Part shown: positions 28,023 through 41,085 of the stretch, piece by piece | Layout of the letters: every line of letters begins with the position of its first letter | Position numbering within the stretch: the stretch's first letter is position 1 | Assembly: GCA_950022655.1 (NCBI GenBank) | Contig: OX465581.1 | Span: 33,389,300 to 33,453,299 of the forward strand | Length of the DNA stretch: 64,000 nucleotides | From: Alentia gelatinosa | Taxonomy: Eukaryota > Annelida > Polychaeta > Phyllodocida > Polynoidae | Direction of reading: 5' to 3' | Made by a program: the position numbers and the translations under genes | Notes under the pieces: generated by a model | What the model was told of the DNA's origin: nothing | The model's database searches: none | Seen by the model: the letters and a program-made list of their open reading frames with translations, nothing else

Positions 28023-28165
28023 GAAACTAGTTAACCTAATTGGGATGGGTCCTCGTCCCGCGTTACTTTCACTAAACCAACTGCATGAGCTCGTAGAGCT
28101 CATGCGGTAGGTTTAGCGAAAGTAACAAGGGACGAGGACCTATCCCTATTAGGTTAACAAGTTTC
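28023..28165. mobile_element. Long near-perfect hairpin (foldback/MITE-like, 143 bp)
   Basis: Two arms of 70 bases pair with about eight mismatches around a 3-base loop (GAGCTC-GTA-GAGCTC). The arm begins GAAACTAGTTAACCTAAT, and includes GGTCCTCGTCCC, GTTACTTTC and CATGAGCTC, all mirrored on the other side. There is no coding capacity. As RNA it would form a stem long enough for Dicer-type processing; as DNA it resembles a foldback MITE. Confidence 0.9.
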
Positions 28166-28561
28166 ACTTGTATTATACACCTCTAAATATCTGTAAATAT
28201 TTTAAAACTCGCCAAAATGTGTCAATGTTTAAGTGCTAAACAAAGTCGTCTGGGCAGGCGGAAGTGACTTTCTGCTATGCGACTTTCTCACAATGTTCAT
28301 AGCCACGATTTAGTAAATGAAATTCAAACTATTAGAAAATTGGGAATAATAGTGTCATATTATTCATAAATTTCCTGTATATTTTTTGTCTCCAGATATG
28401 GTATTTCCTATAATACACATACTCACGTTTCAGATTAAGTGTTCAAAGTATGGTGGTATGGCGCCATACCGGCACAGTATAGTGGTATGCCTCAACTACC
28501 ACTTGGATAGCAGAGGTTGGTATTTGGAGTATTTTGGGGTATATGTGTATAGTACACTGTT

Positions 28562-28602
28562 ATACTGAGCGCGTTGAAACATTAGCAGTGTGTGAGATTT
28601 CA
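28562..28602 (+). repeat. Local repeat E, copy 1
   Basis: TTGAAACATTAGCAGTGTGT with GATTTCAC matches TTAAAACATCAGCAGTGTGT and GCTTTCAC at 28,908-28,949. Confidence 0.7.
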
Positions 28603-28845
28603 CGAAGACAGTAAACCAGTTTTCATATATAACTATTGCTTAGTAAGGGACCGCCATTTCTTTGGACTACTTTCGGACTACTTTCTTTCTGACCAGTGAG
28701 CAGGTCCTACATGAAGATAACTCGCTTTGTCGCAGGGATGAAGAATATGAATATCCTATAATTTGGACGTTAGTCATATGGTTGCCACATCTCGGTATTG
28801 AGAGAATGTATACACACGTGAAAACTTATTCGTATAAAGGTTTAT

Positions 28846-28949
28846 CATATACCCATGCAGTATATTTGACAATTGCGTACTGCTTTTCCCTTTGCAGTAT
28901 AAATTGTGTACTGCACACGTTAAAACATCAGCAGTGTGTGGGCTTTCAC
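28846..28949 (+). repeat. Local repeats D and E joined, copy 2
   Basis: D (ACCCATGCAGTATATTTGAC, CCCTTTGCAGTATAAATTG) runs straight into E (TAAAACATCAGCAGTGTGTG). In the upstream locus the same two blocks are about 545 bp apart with the hairpin between them. Confidence 0.75.
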
Positions 28950-31900
28950 ACTGACATGTTTTCTACGCTAATATATCGTAAGATTTGATTTATTTTAGGT
29001 ATATATAACGATCCACCATTCTTGTGTATGCTATAAAACCCGATGGGAATTGATGTTATTTAGGAAACTCGGCCTGGGGCCTCGTTCCGTAAAAAGCAAC
29101 AATTCCCCATCCCGTTTTGTAGCATGTATAACATGGTCAGGTCGTTCTCTATAAATACTTTCTCGGACTTTCGTAACCGGACTATTGTCTAACACACCCC
29201 GTAGATAAACCGTTGAGACCTGTCTTGCCCCGTAAATCCGCCATAACGCGGCCTCTCCCCCTGACACCGGGGAATGGCTTCCACCTGGGACGTACCCTTG
29301 CTTCCATTTAAATATATCCTCTGTTACTATGGCAACGTGCTGGCCAGGTGTGGGGCGGCCCGCCCTCAGGTAGGCTGCGAGGGTCGGTTTTTGAGCAGCT
29401 CGGGGTGGAGGCCGCATGTAGCCGAGTCTGCTAGCGGGGTCTCTACTCCTCCACCAGCTCGCAGTACCAACTTACCTCGTACCCACATCGTCACCATGGT
29501 ACAGCTACCTGGCTAAGGTGACCTTTTTACTGAAGTTACACCACATGGCAAACTTAACTCCTATGTATTTAAACAGGCACCATGTTTACATTCAGCAAAA
29601 TATAAATATCGACAGAGGAACTGAGATAGTGAAGTATGACGGGAACACATGATGTGTATTATGTAGTTCACGGAGGTGCAATTGATGTATCGAGTATATC
29701 AAATTATTTTCATCGTAAATAAGCCATATGTTGCAATTTGAATTCGTCAAATTATCATCGAATGGCCCATTTTATCTTGATGTGATAGTAATGTTATTGA
29801 TTCTTACTTCACTATGAACAAAAATATAATCACTGAATGTCGTATATTGTTCGCTTTGGTACGTGTGTCACTACAAACCTTGGAATTTACATAAGATCCG
29901 TACTTGTGAAGCTACATGCAGCCTGACAAAAGAAAGGACACGACAGCCTTTATTAACTTTCGGATCATCTATGAGTTATACCAATGGGTAAAGAACACCC
30001 TAACCAGCGGCCTAGTGTGACCCATGTCTAACATCATATCCCAAGTGACCACAGGCCTCTTTCTGAAAGATACTAAAACTTTTTTTTTTAAAGGGGGGAA
30101 AAAGAAGAGAATCATATGTTGTCTGATTTGTTGTTACTCAATCATGGACATGACAAGTAATGAAGTGTAATATATTGTGTTGTATCTCGCATGATCGATA
30201 ATAACAAATTGATCTGTTGGACGCTCTTGTTCAACTTCCTCATCAGTGGAAACACTCCAAGTCAGTTGGTGTAAGCTGACCCGATTCCATAAAGGAGAGC
30301 GGGAATAATGAACCCAGCTCGGCTTTCCAGTCCAGATACAAGTGTGCAGATTAAATTTGTGGTGTGGTTTAACGAGAAGTCTGCATCCAGTAACCCGAGA
30401 CATTCTCCTCCCCACCTTGAGTCTCTGGATGTGCACACAGGTAGAAAGAAACATATTTGCACTCGCACACATGCATAAATATGTACTCATAAATGCACCG
30501 GGCGATGGTACTATTCACCATATAATCTGTAAAACACATTTTGCGTTCAATAGTACGATTATACGAATAAAGGCCCCAGGAAAAGTCCGATAAATCCCAG
30601 TTTCTATCCGGACAGTACAAGTACATATAAGTCGAAGATGATGTTGTTTCCTTATAATATTTGGGCCCTACAGCTGCGTAGAATATGAGATGCAGGACAA
30701 CACCATATTCCAAGACTCATCTACGTTATACACATATCATACAGAGAATATCAAATTCATATTTTATGTTGATCATATAACTTTCCCACTCTATCACGAG
30801 CATGGAAGAACGACGATGTATAGTCGATTGCTTTGTGTCTGAATTAAAAAAAAAAAAAAAATGTATACACATTAAGAAATATAGGAATAATTTGTTGTTT
30901 TTCATCAACATACTTCCTACTTTCCTACAACGTATAGGATTGACGCCACTTGATGCGTAGATCAGGTTTCCATGTGAAGGCTCAACACACACTGCCAAAT
31001 TCGATACATTACGTTCCCTTTGGAGAATACGCAGGTGTACACAGTTATGATATCAGTTTCTCATGGTTCAAAACTAGTCGATGAAGATAGAACATTAGGA
31101 CCGACAGGCGTTTGTATGCATAGGTAGAAACTGCACTCCGCGTGCCCTACACCATCATTGAGACGTGTGGTGAGAAATTAGTTTAACAGGTAGAAGGCGG
31201 CCGTCCTCCCAGCATGGCCCCGGATGTAGCACCCTTCCACCTGACCCTGATCTGAGCAGCTCCAACACATCGATCCTCTCCCAGCTCATTACACTGATTA
31301 GGCTGGACGTGAGTACAAACACAGAGGGCCGCCGGCAATAAGCGAACTCCGGTAGGTGGTAATATTAGAGAGTCTTGAATCACACGTGTTTATTCGTGTG
31401 TGTGTCATGAGTATGCTAAAGTGGAGTTATTGGGGTTTTTTTCAGACTAACATTTCCTATTATTCAACCTATTTCCTCAGTAGCAAAGTAGGAGTAATCG
31501 TTTTAAAAACAGGTATCTCTCAGTGAATATCATAGAGTTCAGATCTTTCTGAGAATGCTGTAATTGTTACCTATGCCTATTGAAAGGACAATTCACTTCA
31601 TTCTATGGTTTGGTGTCAAGTGCCTGGAGGCCAACCACAATGGAGCTGCTTAATTGGGTAGTCCCTTCGCAAAATCTGTGTTATAACAAAGGTAATTAAA
31701 AAACAACCCATTAAGAACGGTATGAATATATTGTATTCATCTGATTAATTTGGAAGAGTTACGTTCCAGGTCATGCATGGCATTAAATGAAATGTACGAG
31801 GGACAGGATTTATCTTAGGCCTACAATGACTGTTATTAAGTCATCAGTAAAGCTGGACACCCACTGCTTACGATATGGCTCTGACATGGCTATGAATCAA

Positions 31901-34900
31901 AAGTCCTACATCATAGCCTTATCAGAATGTTGATAAATTCATTTTCATAGAATATCAGAGTACGATACTAAATTACTTTATTGCCGCTGTGTCGAAATGT
32001 TCAGAGATTCTGTGTTGTTGTGTGTTGGAACTCGTCGTAGTATGTCGGGGGCACATTGGATTCGCGACCGTATATCATGATAACGATTTCATCTGTCACA
32101 CCGTACCAAACCAGTGGTCAACTGTGGCCAAAGAGATTGGAATAGACTTATATCTTTCCTGTGATCTACCTAATAGGAAATTGAGAAAGGCATCTTACGG
32201 GGAGAGGTTGTGTTTTTATTAACTACAGGGAAAAAGCAATGGTTTGGTTAAAATGCCACATGCCCTGACCGTCTGTTAGCGGAACTATGGATTGAAGTTT
32301 AAATTACTATCTTCCAAGTTCCCATTAATGATTTCTTTTTTTATTCACCATACGTTTAAACATAATGCCCCCACCCCCCAAAAAAGAAATAAATATGGGA
32401 GTCAATTCGTAACAACAATTTCAATCTTAACAAAAAACATTGTCCATCTTACTTTAGATGTCTGGAACAATATTTTAGGATAAATACTATGACTGCGTTC
32501 TGATGGTCTTGCCCCACTTCATGATACGTGAACCAAAATCATGATCTTAATGAAGAGTAGTTAACAAAACCAAAATAGTATATGGTCATGTAGTGCATCT
32601 CTTTGATTAGCACTACTGCCAACGCACATAAGTCTTATTTAATGGAATGTGGTTACATGCATAGTAGGAATGCCAGGTCAATGACGTAGAAACAGCAATT
32701 CGCCGTTCAAAGCCGGTGGTAATAATGCACTGGCGTTGAGGGAATAAAACCCGTTTGATGGGCGTATGGGTAATAAGCCACACATCCTGAGCCGCCCAGG
32801 TCTCCTGTAAAATTGACCACTCTTATCTGGTAGTGGTACTGCTTAAGGCCTATGGATTGATCGAGATGGGTAATATGAGATATAAAAAAGCTGTAAACGC
32901 CAGGTTACACGAATCCTGTTGTGATTAGGACTATGCAGATGTGGTTTTACTTCGGGCACGTGATTTGTATTCATTCCATGATTTAAAAGTGCACCAAACA
33001 CTACTTCGAGGAAATAAGGTGGATACAAACCCATAAAAGAACGATATCCGAGTTATCACCGACAAATACCTTTCTGGCATAACATCCAGCTCGTAAGTAC
33101 ATTGAATGTACGTGTATATCATGAATATTTTTTTTGAATAGTTGAAAAATCATAATATGGTAATTCAGGGTCATTAATACTGCATTAGTACTTGTGATAG
33201 TTACGTCTCTGCAAAATATGAACTAAATATGAAGCGTATTCATAATGTTTTTATTGTTTAATTTACATGTACATGGTGCAGTTGCATCTCATTATGGTCT
33301 TTACAGCAATAGGTGGTAGGGAACAGGGCTTTGAATATTAGGATAACTTGGTATAGTGACTCTGCATAAACGTACGTCTCCATGCTACATCGTGCAGATG
33401 CTGTCGAACTGGATAATCAGATGTATGCACTTATCTTATCTGAGTATTAGAAAAATGTAACATGTATGGAAATATACGTCAGTCACCTTTTCTAAAACTA
33501 GCTAGTGGTTCATATCCACATCTACATCCTCTGGTGACCAAGTAGGCAGGGGATATATGTAATTTCGCTTAACCATTTATGTTTATGTTAGTAGAGTCTG
33601 CAGGAAAATCTCTCATGGCTGAGGAGCCAAAGTATGAGAGGCTAATTGATAATGGGAAGCGCTTCTGTACAAGTTAAATAACACTGGGAGCACCTCTGAG
33701 CAAGCTTCTCAGCGTATGGACTTTGCTAACGAAAAAAATGAGATGCACTATACAGCTGGCGTAATGTACCGACGAGTATCGAGTTTGCACCAATCTAGAG
33801 TACAGCCCCATCTGGGGCCAATGGTAACGATATAGACACTAAGTACGTTCACATTATACATGGAAACCGTTTCACAACGAATGTTGCATTAATGCATGTC
33901 CAGTATAATAGCCAGATGCAACGTATTGCATAAAGAGAATCCTAGTTTCGGGACAGATATGCAGCACTGATGTATACAATAATGGTATTAGCATATTGCT
34001 AATATATATGCTGTTTCCTCTAGTTCGCCAGAAAAAGGTTTCTCTGGGTGTGCCGCCGCATAGCACGCCCTAGCTCATATTCCCTGTAACGCCCAATGTC
34101 ACCATTCACGGGGACCCAAACTGAATCGAACGCCGTAACCCGGCAACGCCAATTGCAGGAAATATAGGCTGCCGGTAGTGGTCATGGAGGGGTGTGTGTA
34201 TAAGTCCGCCATGCGATATTCATCTCTATGTAGCGTAATAATTGCCCCCGTGACCCACTGTCCTGTCGCAGAACTCTTTTCTCTTAACGATATCGGAAAA
34301 TGATTGAGCACACCACCTACCACAATGTATATAAAAGAAACGATGTAGATAGAAACATCGCCTTACACGAGGCATATGTCGATAGCAGATGTTATCTATT
34401 ATCCTGAACGATAGGGGCATGGGTATTCTATAACTATGCGTATTGTGAACGCTTGACATTTATGATAATGGTTATACCACAATGTATATAGTATTGCAGG
34501 AACATGACACTGCAACATTATATCCCTTTACCACGGAGAAATACCTAGCTAGATCCCTCATTTGAATTGGTTTTAGAACGGAATTTGGGATTTGATTTGC
34601 CTCGTTGGAGTATTTTAACATGTTGGCGACAGTAATTAGATGAGCGATACTCGGGTTACATGTCCACTTCCGCCTGCATTTGTCGCCAAGCTGGACTAAT
34701 CCGAACGTAACTGGCCAGCCTAAAAGATACCCATCACTGTGCTGCTTCTTTATTCTTCATGTTCTAGGTAGGAGACTATGGTGGGACCTGGGATCAATGA
34801 ATAGGGAATGTTTCGTATTGCTGTCGTATTCCTGGCATGGTTTTTGCGCCCTTCCAAAACTTGCCCCACTATACCCACCTCCGCCATCATTCGAGGCATG

Positions 34901-35554
34901 GTTAGCCAGAGCTACATGTCACACCATGTGCAATCAGCTGCCATATCCATGTCCCCAGGCGTCACACAACACAATGAAGTCTATTATTTACCTGCTTCGG
35001 CCCAGACCAAATCACAATCAACATTCACGTAATGCCATTTCATTTTACCCTACCCTCCAATTATGAAATCAATAGCTGCAGCAAGGCCGCGGCATGTAGA
35101 TCGTTGTGCGCGAGTGTGATAAGGGAAGAGAGTCGGGAGGGAGGGACGATACACAGTCATTTTTGGCCCCTTTTTGTGTGTGTATGATCATGTTTGATCG
35201 CGGCTCGTGTGACATGGGGAGGATAATGTGAGGATATCTCTCAGAGAATCTGGGATGAATTTTCAATGAAGTCAAAACGCCTGTCGACATGTTCTACAGT
35301 CATAGGCATCAGATAAATGGGGATTCCTTACAATATGATTTGCATCCTAAATCAGTCAAAGAGAGATACCATCTAAGTTTGGGTCTTTCTCTGACTGAAG
35401 TGTGTGTATTCCTTTCTCATTTATCTCCTCATCCAAAATGGAAAGTCTCTACTTCCCAGAAAATATCTATATTTGAGCTATAATGCATCCGCAAAAATCC
35501 CAAAAGCCCACCGTAGTTAGTTATATTATCTAGTCGAACCACGGTCTTCGTTTT
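28950..35554. other. No gene recognised
   Basis: GC-rich patch at about 29,210-29,500; A-run at 30,846-30,861; otherwise AT-rich. Frames such as 29,031-29,417 minus and 30,134-30,490 minus show no recognisable domain. Confidence 0.5.
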
Positions 35555-35951
35555 TTAGAGCGTTCTTAAGCGAACTAAATACGTTGCCTATATTGCATAA
35601 TGGTTAGAGTGGTCACATATAGAGTGCCAGCATTCTGCAAAAACACTATCCCTTCGCTATCTGCATGCTACTCACTGTGATACTGGGAAAGGAGCAGGGT
35701 GTCAGTATCTCAGTGTCTTAGAAGTGTGCCAACTGACCTTGATCAATCACTCAAGACTGAAATACCGGATTGACCTACTGGTGCTTGATATATATGAATC
35801 CTAGACACAGGCAGTTGAAGAAATGCCAAGTTGACTGGGTGCAAGTGGGTTACAGAGAAGGATTCATATACTGAATGTAACCTAAACCTTTTAATTGTTA
35901 TTCATTTATAATTGCACGCTCATTCATTAATGATGAACATACTCTTTGCTC
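35555..35951 (+). repeat. Dispersed repeat family R400, copy 2
   Basis: It begins with TTAGAGCGTTCTTAAGC and ends at TTTGCTC. It shares CTGGGAAAGGAGCAG, ACTCAAGACTGAAATACC and GTTGACTGGGTGCAAGTG with the other copies. The differences between copies are scattered substitutions, as expected for old interspersed copies. Confidence 0.9.
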
Positions 35952-37574
35952 CTAGTTTTTACTTGAATTCAAGAACCGAAGTCAATGCCATCTGCTGTAA
36001 CATGATATCATATGATTTTTTCTTCGAATCAGTCTTTATCACACTGGAATGCAAATTTCCTTATATCTATTCTGTAAGGTGCCATTTCACAGAAATACTG
36101 GGGGGAGAAGCTGGGTATCACAAGCCTCATAATCATCACAGACCTCCGGAGCTGTGTTTTGAGGAAAGTGGACGGGAGGTGCGGTAGTTGTCCCTCCGAA
36201 ACTGCACACAGTGGATAAGATGGCCAGCCAATTTCACGGCCAACCTCTGTCAAGCAGATAGCCTAAAGCCCTGGAGCAGATCACGCAAATGGCGGGCTTC
36301 AGTTGTATCTTACACGTGTTTGCACTCATGGTGTTATCCTTCACGATAGAACTAGCCAGGGTCACTGCCACTAACAACGCATTTATTTAAGCGCTGCGGC
36401 ACCTACCCTGTCACTTTAGAGCAGGCGCTTGAGTGTGCGTCACTCCCGCCCATCCACTTAAAACACTGGTTGTGAGCAAAGTAGAGGAGGGGGAGGGAAT
36501 TACATGTATTACTACGTATACGGCGGGGTGTCGGTTATGGTGGAATGGGCTCGGGGCTGCAGGGGGCGACATGCGGCGCTCTCCAGCCCGCAGTACAGGG
36601 AGGAGGAGGATGGATGAATAATTTGTAAATAACGAGCAGGCGCTAGGCCGACGTCGGCGGACCGTGAGGTATCCCACTACAAAATGATGGTGGTTAGCGT
36701 ACAAAATGGCCTGCAGTGGCAACGCAGGAGGAGTCATCGCCGCCTATAGTAAGTTCCAGCAGCTCACAGCACCATGGAGGCTACCAACTACCAAACTCTA
36801 CCATCAGACCTCGGATGAGTCTTTTGGACAACAATGCGTGCTGGAAGCTTATCGTTACAATGTGTACTAAAGGTGATGTATATACATTGGATTAGCTCTC
36901 TTGACAAGGTATACAGAAGGTGGGTGAATGGTGAATACGGAGGGCGCGGAATGGTCGTGGCGGAGGCCAAATGGTCGTCGCCAAGTGACCGCTCACTGGA
37001 GTGACCTGTGTATGGCGATTGGCGGACGCTGAGCCCGAGCCATCAGCATTGCGCATTGACCAGACCTCGGCGTGTTTAACCAATCATGCGCCTGACCGGT
37101 CAGCGTTGACCGGGGCTAGCAATGGCAGCGCTCACAGAAGCTCGCCCTGCATCAAACGCTATTCGATAGTTTATACATACTTAAGAATTCTCTTTGATAC
37201 CAATTATGTTTAACGGGCCACGCTAAATCCTCTGAGACCATAATGTTGTATGCCTCTCTGGGTTTCAGATTTGATAGCCTTTTGTAAAACAAAACCTTTA
37301 TGGCCTCATCTCAATAATGCTCTTATTCAGCTACAATAGAGGAATTATCACTTCCTGTGTTGTACACATAGTGAATGCCTTCAGTTTACGCCATGCATAA
37401 GTAATTTTATCTGAAACATCTATAAGCTTGTCATTACTGGGGTTTACTCCTACTACTCCTATAGGCATACCCTGTAGTAGTCAACTGATGGCAGTCACTT
37501 ACCTAATTTTAAATCGTAAAGACTTTTGTGCCCAATATCATAAGTAGCTTTGGGCAGTACTTGGTTCAGTGTGG
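35952..37574. other. No gene recognised; GC-rich patches
   Basis: G+C-rich, CpG-containing stretches at about 36,395-36,790 and 36,940-37,150 stand out from the intron. No exon, splice pair or RNA gene could be assigned. Confidence 0.5.

Positions 37575-37652
<78 letters not shown>
37575..37652. repeat. (TA)n microsatellite
   Basis: About 75 bases of TA with one phase slip (ATAATATA) near the middle. Confidence 0.98.
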
Positions 37653-37653
<1 letters not shown>

Positions 37654-37952
37654 CCCAGTTCTCCTACATGTTTGAATAATACAAGTAATGTACTATATAT
37701 TTAGTACTATTGATTCAATACTATTGATTCCCTTGATTCACTAAGGTTTCTCCATGAGTTTTGAAAAATATATGGCAGTTGTTAGGAGGGTCACTGTCAG
37801 GTGACACCACAGTTAGGATGACAAACACGGTAAATGTGATACTAACAAGGATTCCGAATGAAAGATAATGATTCCAAAACCATTTCATGTTATTTCATTT
37901 CCATTGTAGATCAAAGCATGGTGACCTTTTCGGGACCTCTGTCCTTAATCCC

Positions 37953-38164
37953 AAGTGTCGAACCTTTGCCCTCACAGTAAAAATGAGCAATGCCTCTATT
38001 AGACACAAGGATGCGGTAACCTCTAACTGAATTAGTCAGAGATGTTATTGCATCAAGTCATCAATATGTGTCAAGCTTTTGTCCTCTCACTGGAAATGAG
38101 TAATGCATCTAATAAGACACAAGGAAACGGTAGCCTCCAACTGAATTAGTCAGAGATTTCATTG
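37953..38164 (+). repeat. Tandem duplication, period about 114 bp
   Basis: GACACAAGGATGCGGTAACC...CTAACTGAATTAGTCAGAGA in the first unit (37,953-38,050) is matched by GACACAAGGAAACGGTAGCC...CAACTGAATTAGTCAGAGAT in the second (38,067-38,164). Identity is about 80% by eye. Confidence 0.85.
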
Positions 38165-38716
38165 AACTGAGCCTTGCTTTTATGACCTTCCACACCAAAA
38201 ATTGCTTGGCACGGACTTCGTCGAGCTGTAGCCATGACCAAGGCAGCAATGGCGTACTCTGCCATACAGCTCCTACTACGAGTGTTTGTGGCTTCCGCAC
38301 ATAAAGTAATGAACCGCTGTCGCTGCCCTTGCAATTGCTACTTGTCGAGGTCGCCAAAGTGTGTCATTGGCACCCGGCCAAGGGCCATAGCAGCAGCCTT
38401 AACATGCATTAACTCCGATGCAGTGTCGCTTCCGTAGGTCTGACGTCACAGAAGTCACTATTTCAATTCGCAGTTTTGTGAAAGGGCAGTTATTTATAGA
38501 AACGGGACAATGCCTGCATTCCAGTTGTGGAACCAAGCAGAATTCCAATGAAGCATTGAAGCTGATCGGATTTTTATTAGGCAACGATTGTCTGGGGTCA
38601 GAAGTGCAGGACACAATGTCTCTAGTCGCATAAATGAGCGATAACACGGCAAACGGACAAGGTATTGTGGGCTCCCTGTGTGGGACTGACCACAAACCCG
38701 CTCTGATCCCTTTTTT

Positions 38717-38841
38717 TCCACTGGCCGACTATTCGAAAGCTATCTGTAGTCGGGAGCCACCAACGCCAGATGGGTGAATGGAAACAGACATGCAATGTAC
38801 TGTTCACCGATTAGCTGTGCTTAGATTATGCAATAAGGCCA
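38717..38841 (+). mobile_element. MITE family M1, decayed left part
   Basis: CCACTGGCCGACTATTCG with CTGTAGTCGGGAGCCACC and AGATTATGCAATAAGGCC follows the order of the left half of the M1 copies, with many substitutions and a deletion. Confidence 0.5.
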
Positions 38842-38926
38842 CCATAGGTGATGGCCATTGTGTTTGGAGGACAGTTCTGTAGACATGGACCTGTTAAATG
38901 CAGCAGATACATGTACAGCACCCTAT

Positions 38927-39322
38927 AGGCCCGTTTCAATTATCCAATTTCCCTTCACCGTTCTACAGTCAGAAACCACCCACGGACTTTTGGCACTGCT
39001 GGCCTAAAATCGGTCACTGGAGACGACCCAGCTCGTTGAATGAACCACGACTTTTCCTGCTTAGATTATGCAATGTCGCACCATCCACCACTGAGTGAAA
39101 GCTTGGTCACTGAGTGGAATCTACTACCCTCACCGACTTTTTCATTCCGACGCACAGTCAGCGGCACTAAAGACAGACCTTTTGGGTAACTCCAAATGTC
39201 TCCGCCGTTTTCGTCGAACAATGGAAACGTGATTTTTGAATACCGACGTGCAGTCGTGGGCCCCCACCAAGCGACGTCTAGGAGTAATCGGTGCCGTTTT
39301 CATCGGCCAATAGAAAATGGCT
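38927..39322. mobile_element. MITE family M1, copy 2 (396 bp)
   Basis: It shares GGACTTTTGGCACTGCT, CTGCTTAGATTATGCAATGT and GTGAAAGCTTGGTCACTGAG with the 19.3 kb copy. The ends are AGGCCCGTTTCAATTATCC and CATCGGCCAATAGAAAATGG. Flanking TAT at 38,924-38,926 and 39,323-39,325 is a 3-bp target duplication. It is about 96 bp longer than copy 1, with a repeated segment (CCGACGTGCAGTCGTGG) before the right end. Confidence 0.8.
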
Positions 39323-39325
39323 TAT

Positions 39326-40854
39326 ATGCTACAATTAGATGGTCCATTACCATCACCAGCATCCGCGCCTCCTATACCACCCTATACCTAAACCTAAACC
39401 ACGGAGCGAAACCATTTTTAATCTTTATTAATCATCTTGTGAAATTACCTGAGACAGAAACTATATTCATGTATCATTATCATCATTAATTATCATCATC
39501 ATTAAATTAGATCTAGGTTTCCTTTGGATCTTATAAAGAACTCACCAGGCGCTTTGTCAGACAACTCAGAAGATAACTGGGACATCTAGCCAGGGAGAGT
39601 TCGGCCACATATAACGTTCATACCATAAGGCTATGGAATGGCGACTTCTACGGTACCAAAACATTCTGGAAAGCGACTTGACCTTGTCATGTTTTTGTAT
39701 ATATTTCAAATTTACCGAGATTTTAGCTACATAATAATAGTAAACATATTGACCTTGTTGGGGTCCATTACGTACCACATTTCTTCTTATAAGTTTTACA
39801 AAATCATCCTAAAATCAATCAATTTGACTAAATTTTCAATATGCATAGTATCAAAATGGAGTAGGTCAAAGTGTGGGACAAGCGTTATTCGTTAACCTAT
39901 ATATACATTGTTCTCCTTTTGGTAAGGTATATTCAATAGTTCTTCATCCATGATCCGCTTTGACAGTACCTGGCATATTGTTTATGTAACCAACAGACAA
40001 TGCACGGGAGAATATGATCAATCATTCTTTGGACAAACACGTGCAGCATTCATTAATACCTTGGAGTGTAATCGTCATAGTAACAACTCTGTATGTTTAT
40101 CAACGCAAGATGATATGGATGCGCGCAACTATGTGCAATATCGAATGGATCTTAGCAGCTACAGACACCTAAAAAGATTCTAACAACTCCCTGTCTGTCG
40201 GGATGAAGAAGTCTCAGGGGCTCGGAACGTCTCCGAAATATTGTTGCACACCTGCGCCTATTGGTTAGGCACCTGACATGCATAGCTTTAGTTATATATG
40301 CACAGACAGCGCTGCTGGGCCTTCCATAAGGCCTACATGACTTGCATCCCGGCCATCTTCCAATCATATTCCAAAAATGGGATCAGTTCACAAATGGGTA
40401 AGCTTCCCCTGTATCATCTTAGAAGTAGGGAGATGCCATACCTTTTTACATGCTAACTATTCAGCTGGTTGGATCCCGTATATCGCAAACTATACTCGTT
40501 ACATATACATGAATCTCAATGCAACCCTGTTTGACATCCCAAGGATGATTTATATGCTGGGGGTTGTGTCTCCGCCCGGAGAATATATTCAGTGTCTATG
40601 CTCGACCGATAGCGATACGTACTTCCTGTACGTTCAATATGAACACACCATATTTTTGTTTTATCCATCAAATTGGCAGTTCTTTCCGAGGAAATATCGT
40701 CCACTGCAGCATGAGGATCACGCTACTTTTTGTGCATCACACTCGACAGCTGCACACGTCTTCTCGCGTTCAAATAATCAACATGCATCTTACTTTGCAA
40801 TTCTTAAGTTCTTTGATTTCTTTTGTGCTCATACTGAACAATCCTCAAAAGATT
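39326..40854. other. No gene recognised
   Basis: TCAT-rich patch near 39,470-39,510. The 184-codon plus frame at 40,377-40,931 runs into two MITE ends and is not taken as a gene. Confidence 0.5.
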
Positions 40855-40883
40855 TACACTGTCGGCCAATGGAAATGGGCCTT
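40855..40883 (+). mobile_element. MITE family M1, right-end fragment
   Basis: CTGTCGGCCAATGGAAATGG followed by GCCTTA matches the M1 right terminus; no matching left end is nearby. Confidence 0.5.
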
Positions 40884-40918
40884 ATGGTGTTATGTAGAGT
40901 AATTGCCTTGTCACTCCT

Positions 40919-41085
40919 GGGCCATCCATAAAGTATGTACGCAGAATATCTGAAATGAAATACCCCCACCCCCTCCCCTCCTGAGTTTATACGCAATAGA
41001 ACAAAGAAGGAGCATACGCAAAATTTCCGAAAATGTTTACCCCCCCCCCCCCCCAATCAGTGCGTACGTACTTTATGGATGGCCC
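40919..41085. mobile_element. Short inverted-repeat MITE (167 bp) with poly-C interior
   Basis: 25-bp termini, GGGCCATCCATAAAGTATGT continuing ACGCA and its inverse TGCGTACGTACTTTATGG continuing ATGGCCC, differ at one position. The interior holds a C-rich stretch and a run of 14 C at 41,041-41,054. There is no coding frame. A target duplication is not obvious. Confidence 0.85.

Noticed and set aside
40377..40931. 184-codon plus-strand open frame
   Set aside because: It runs into MITE ends at 40,855 and 40,919 and has no known motif.
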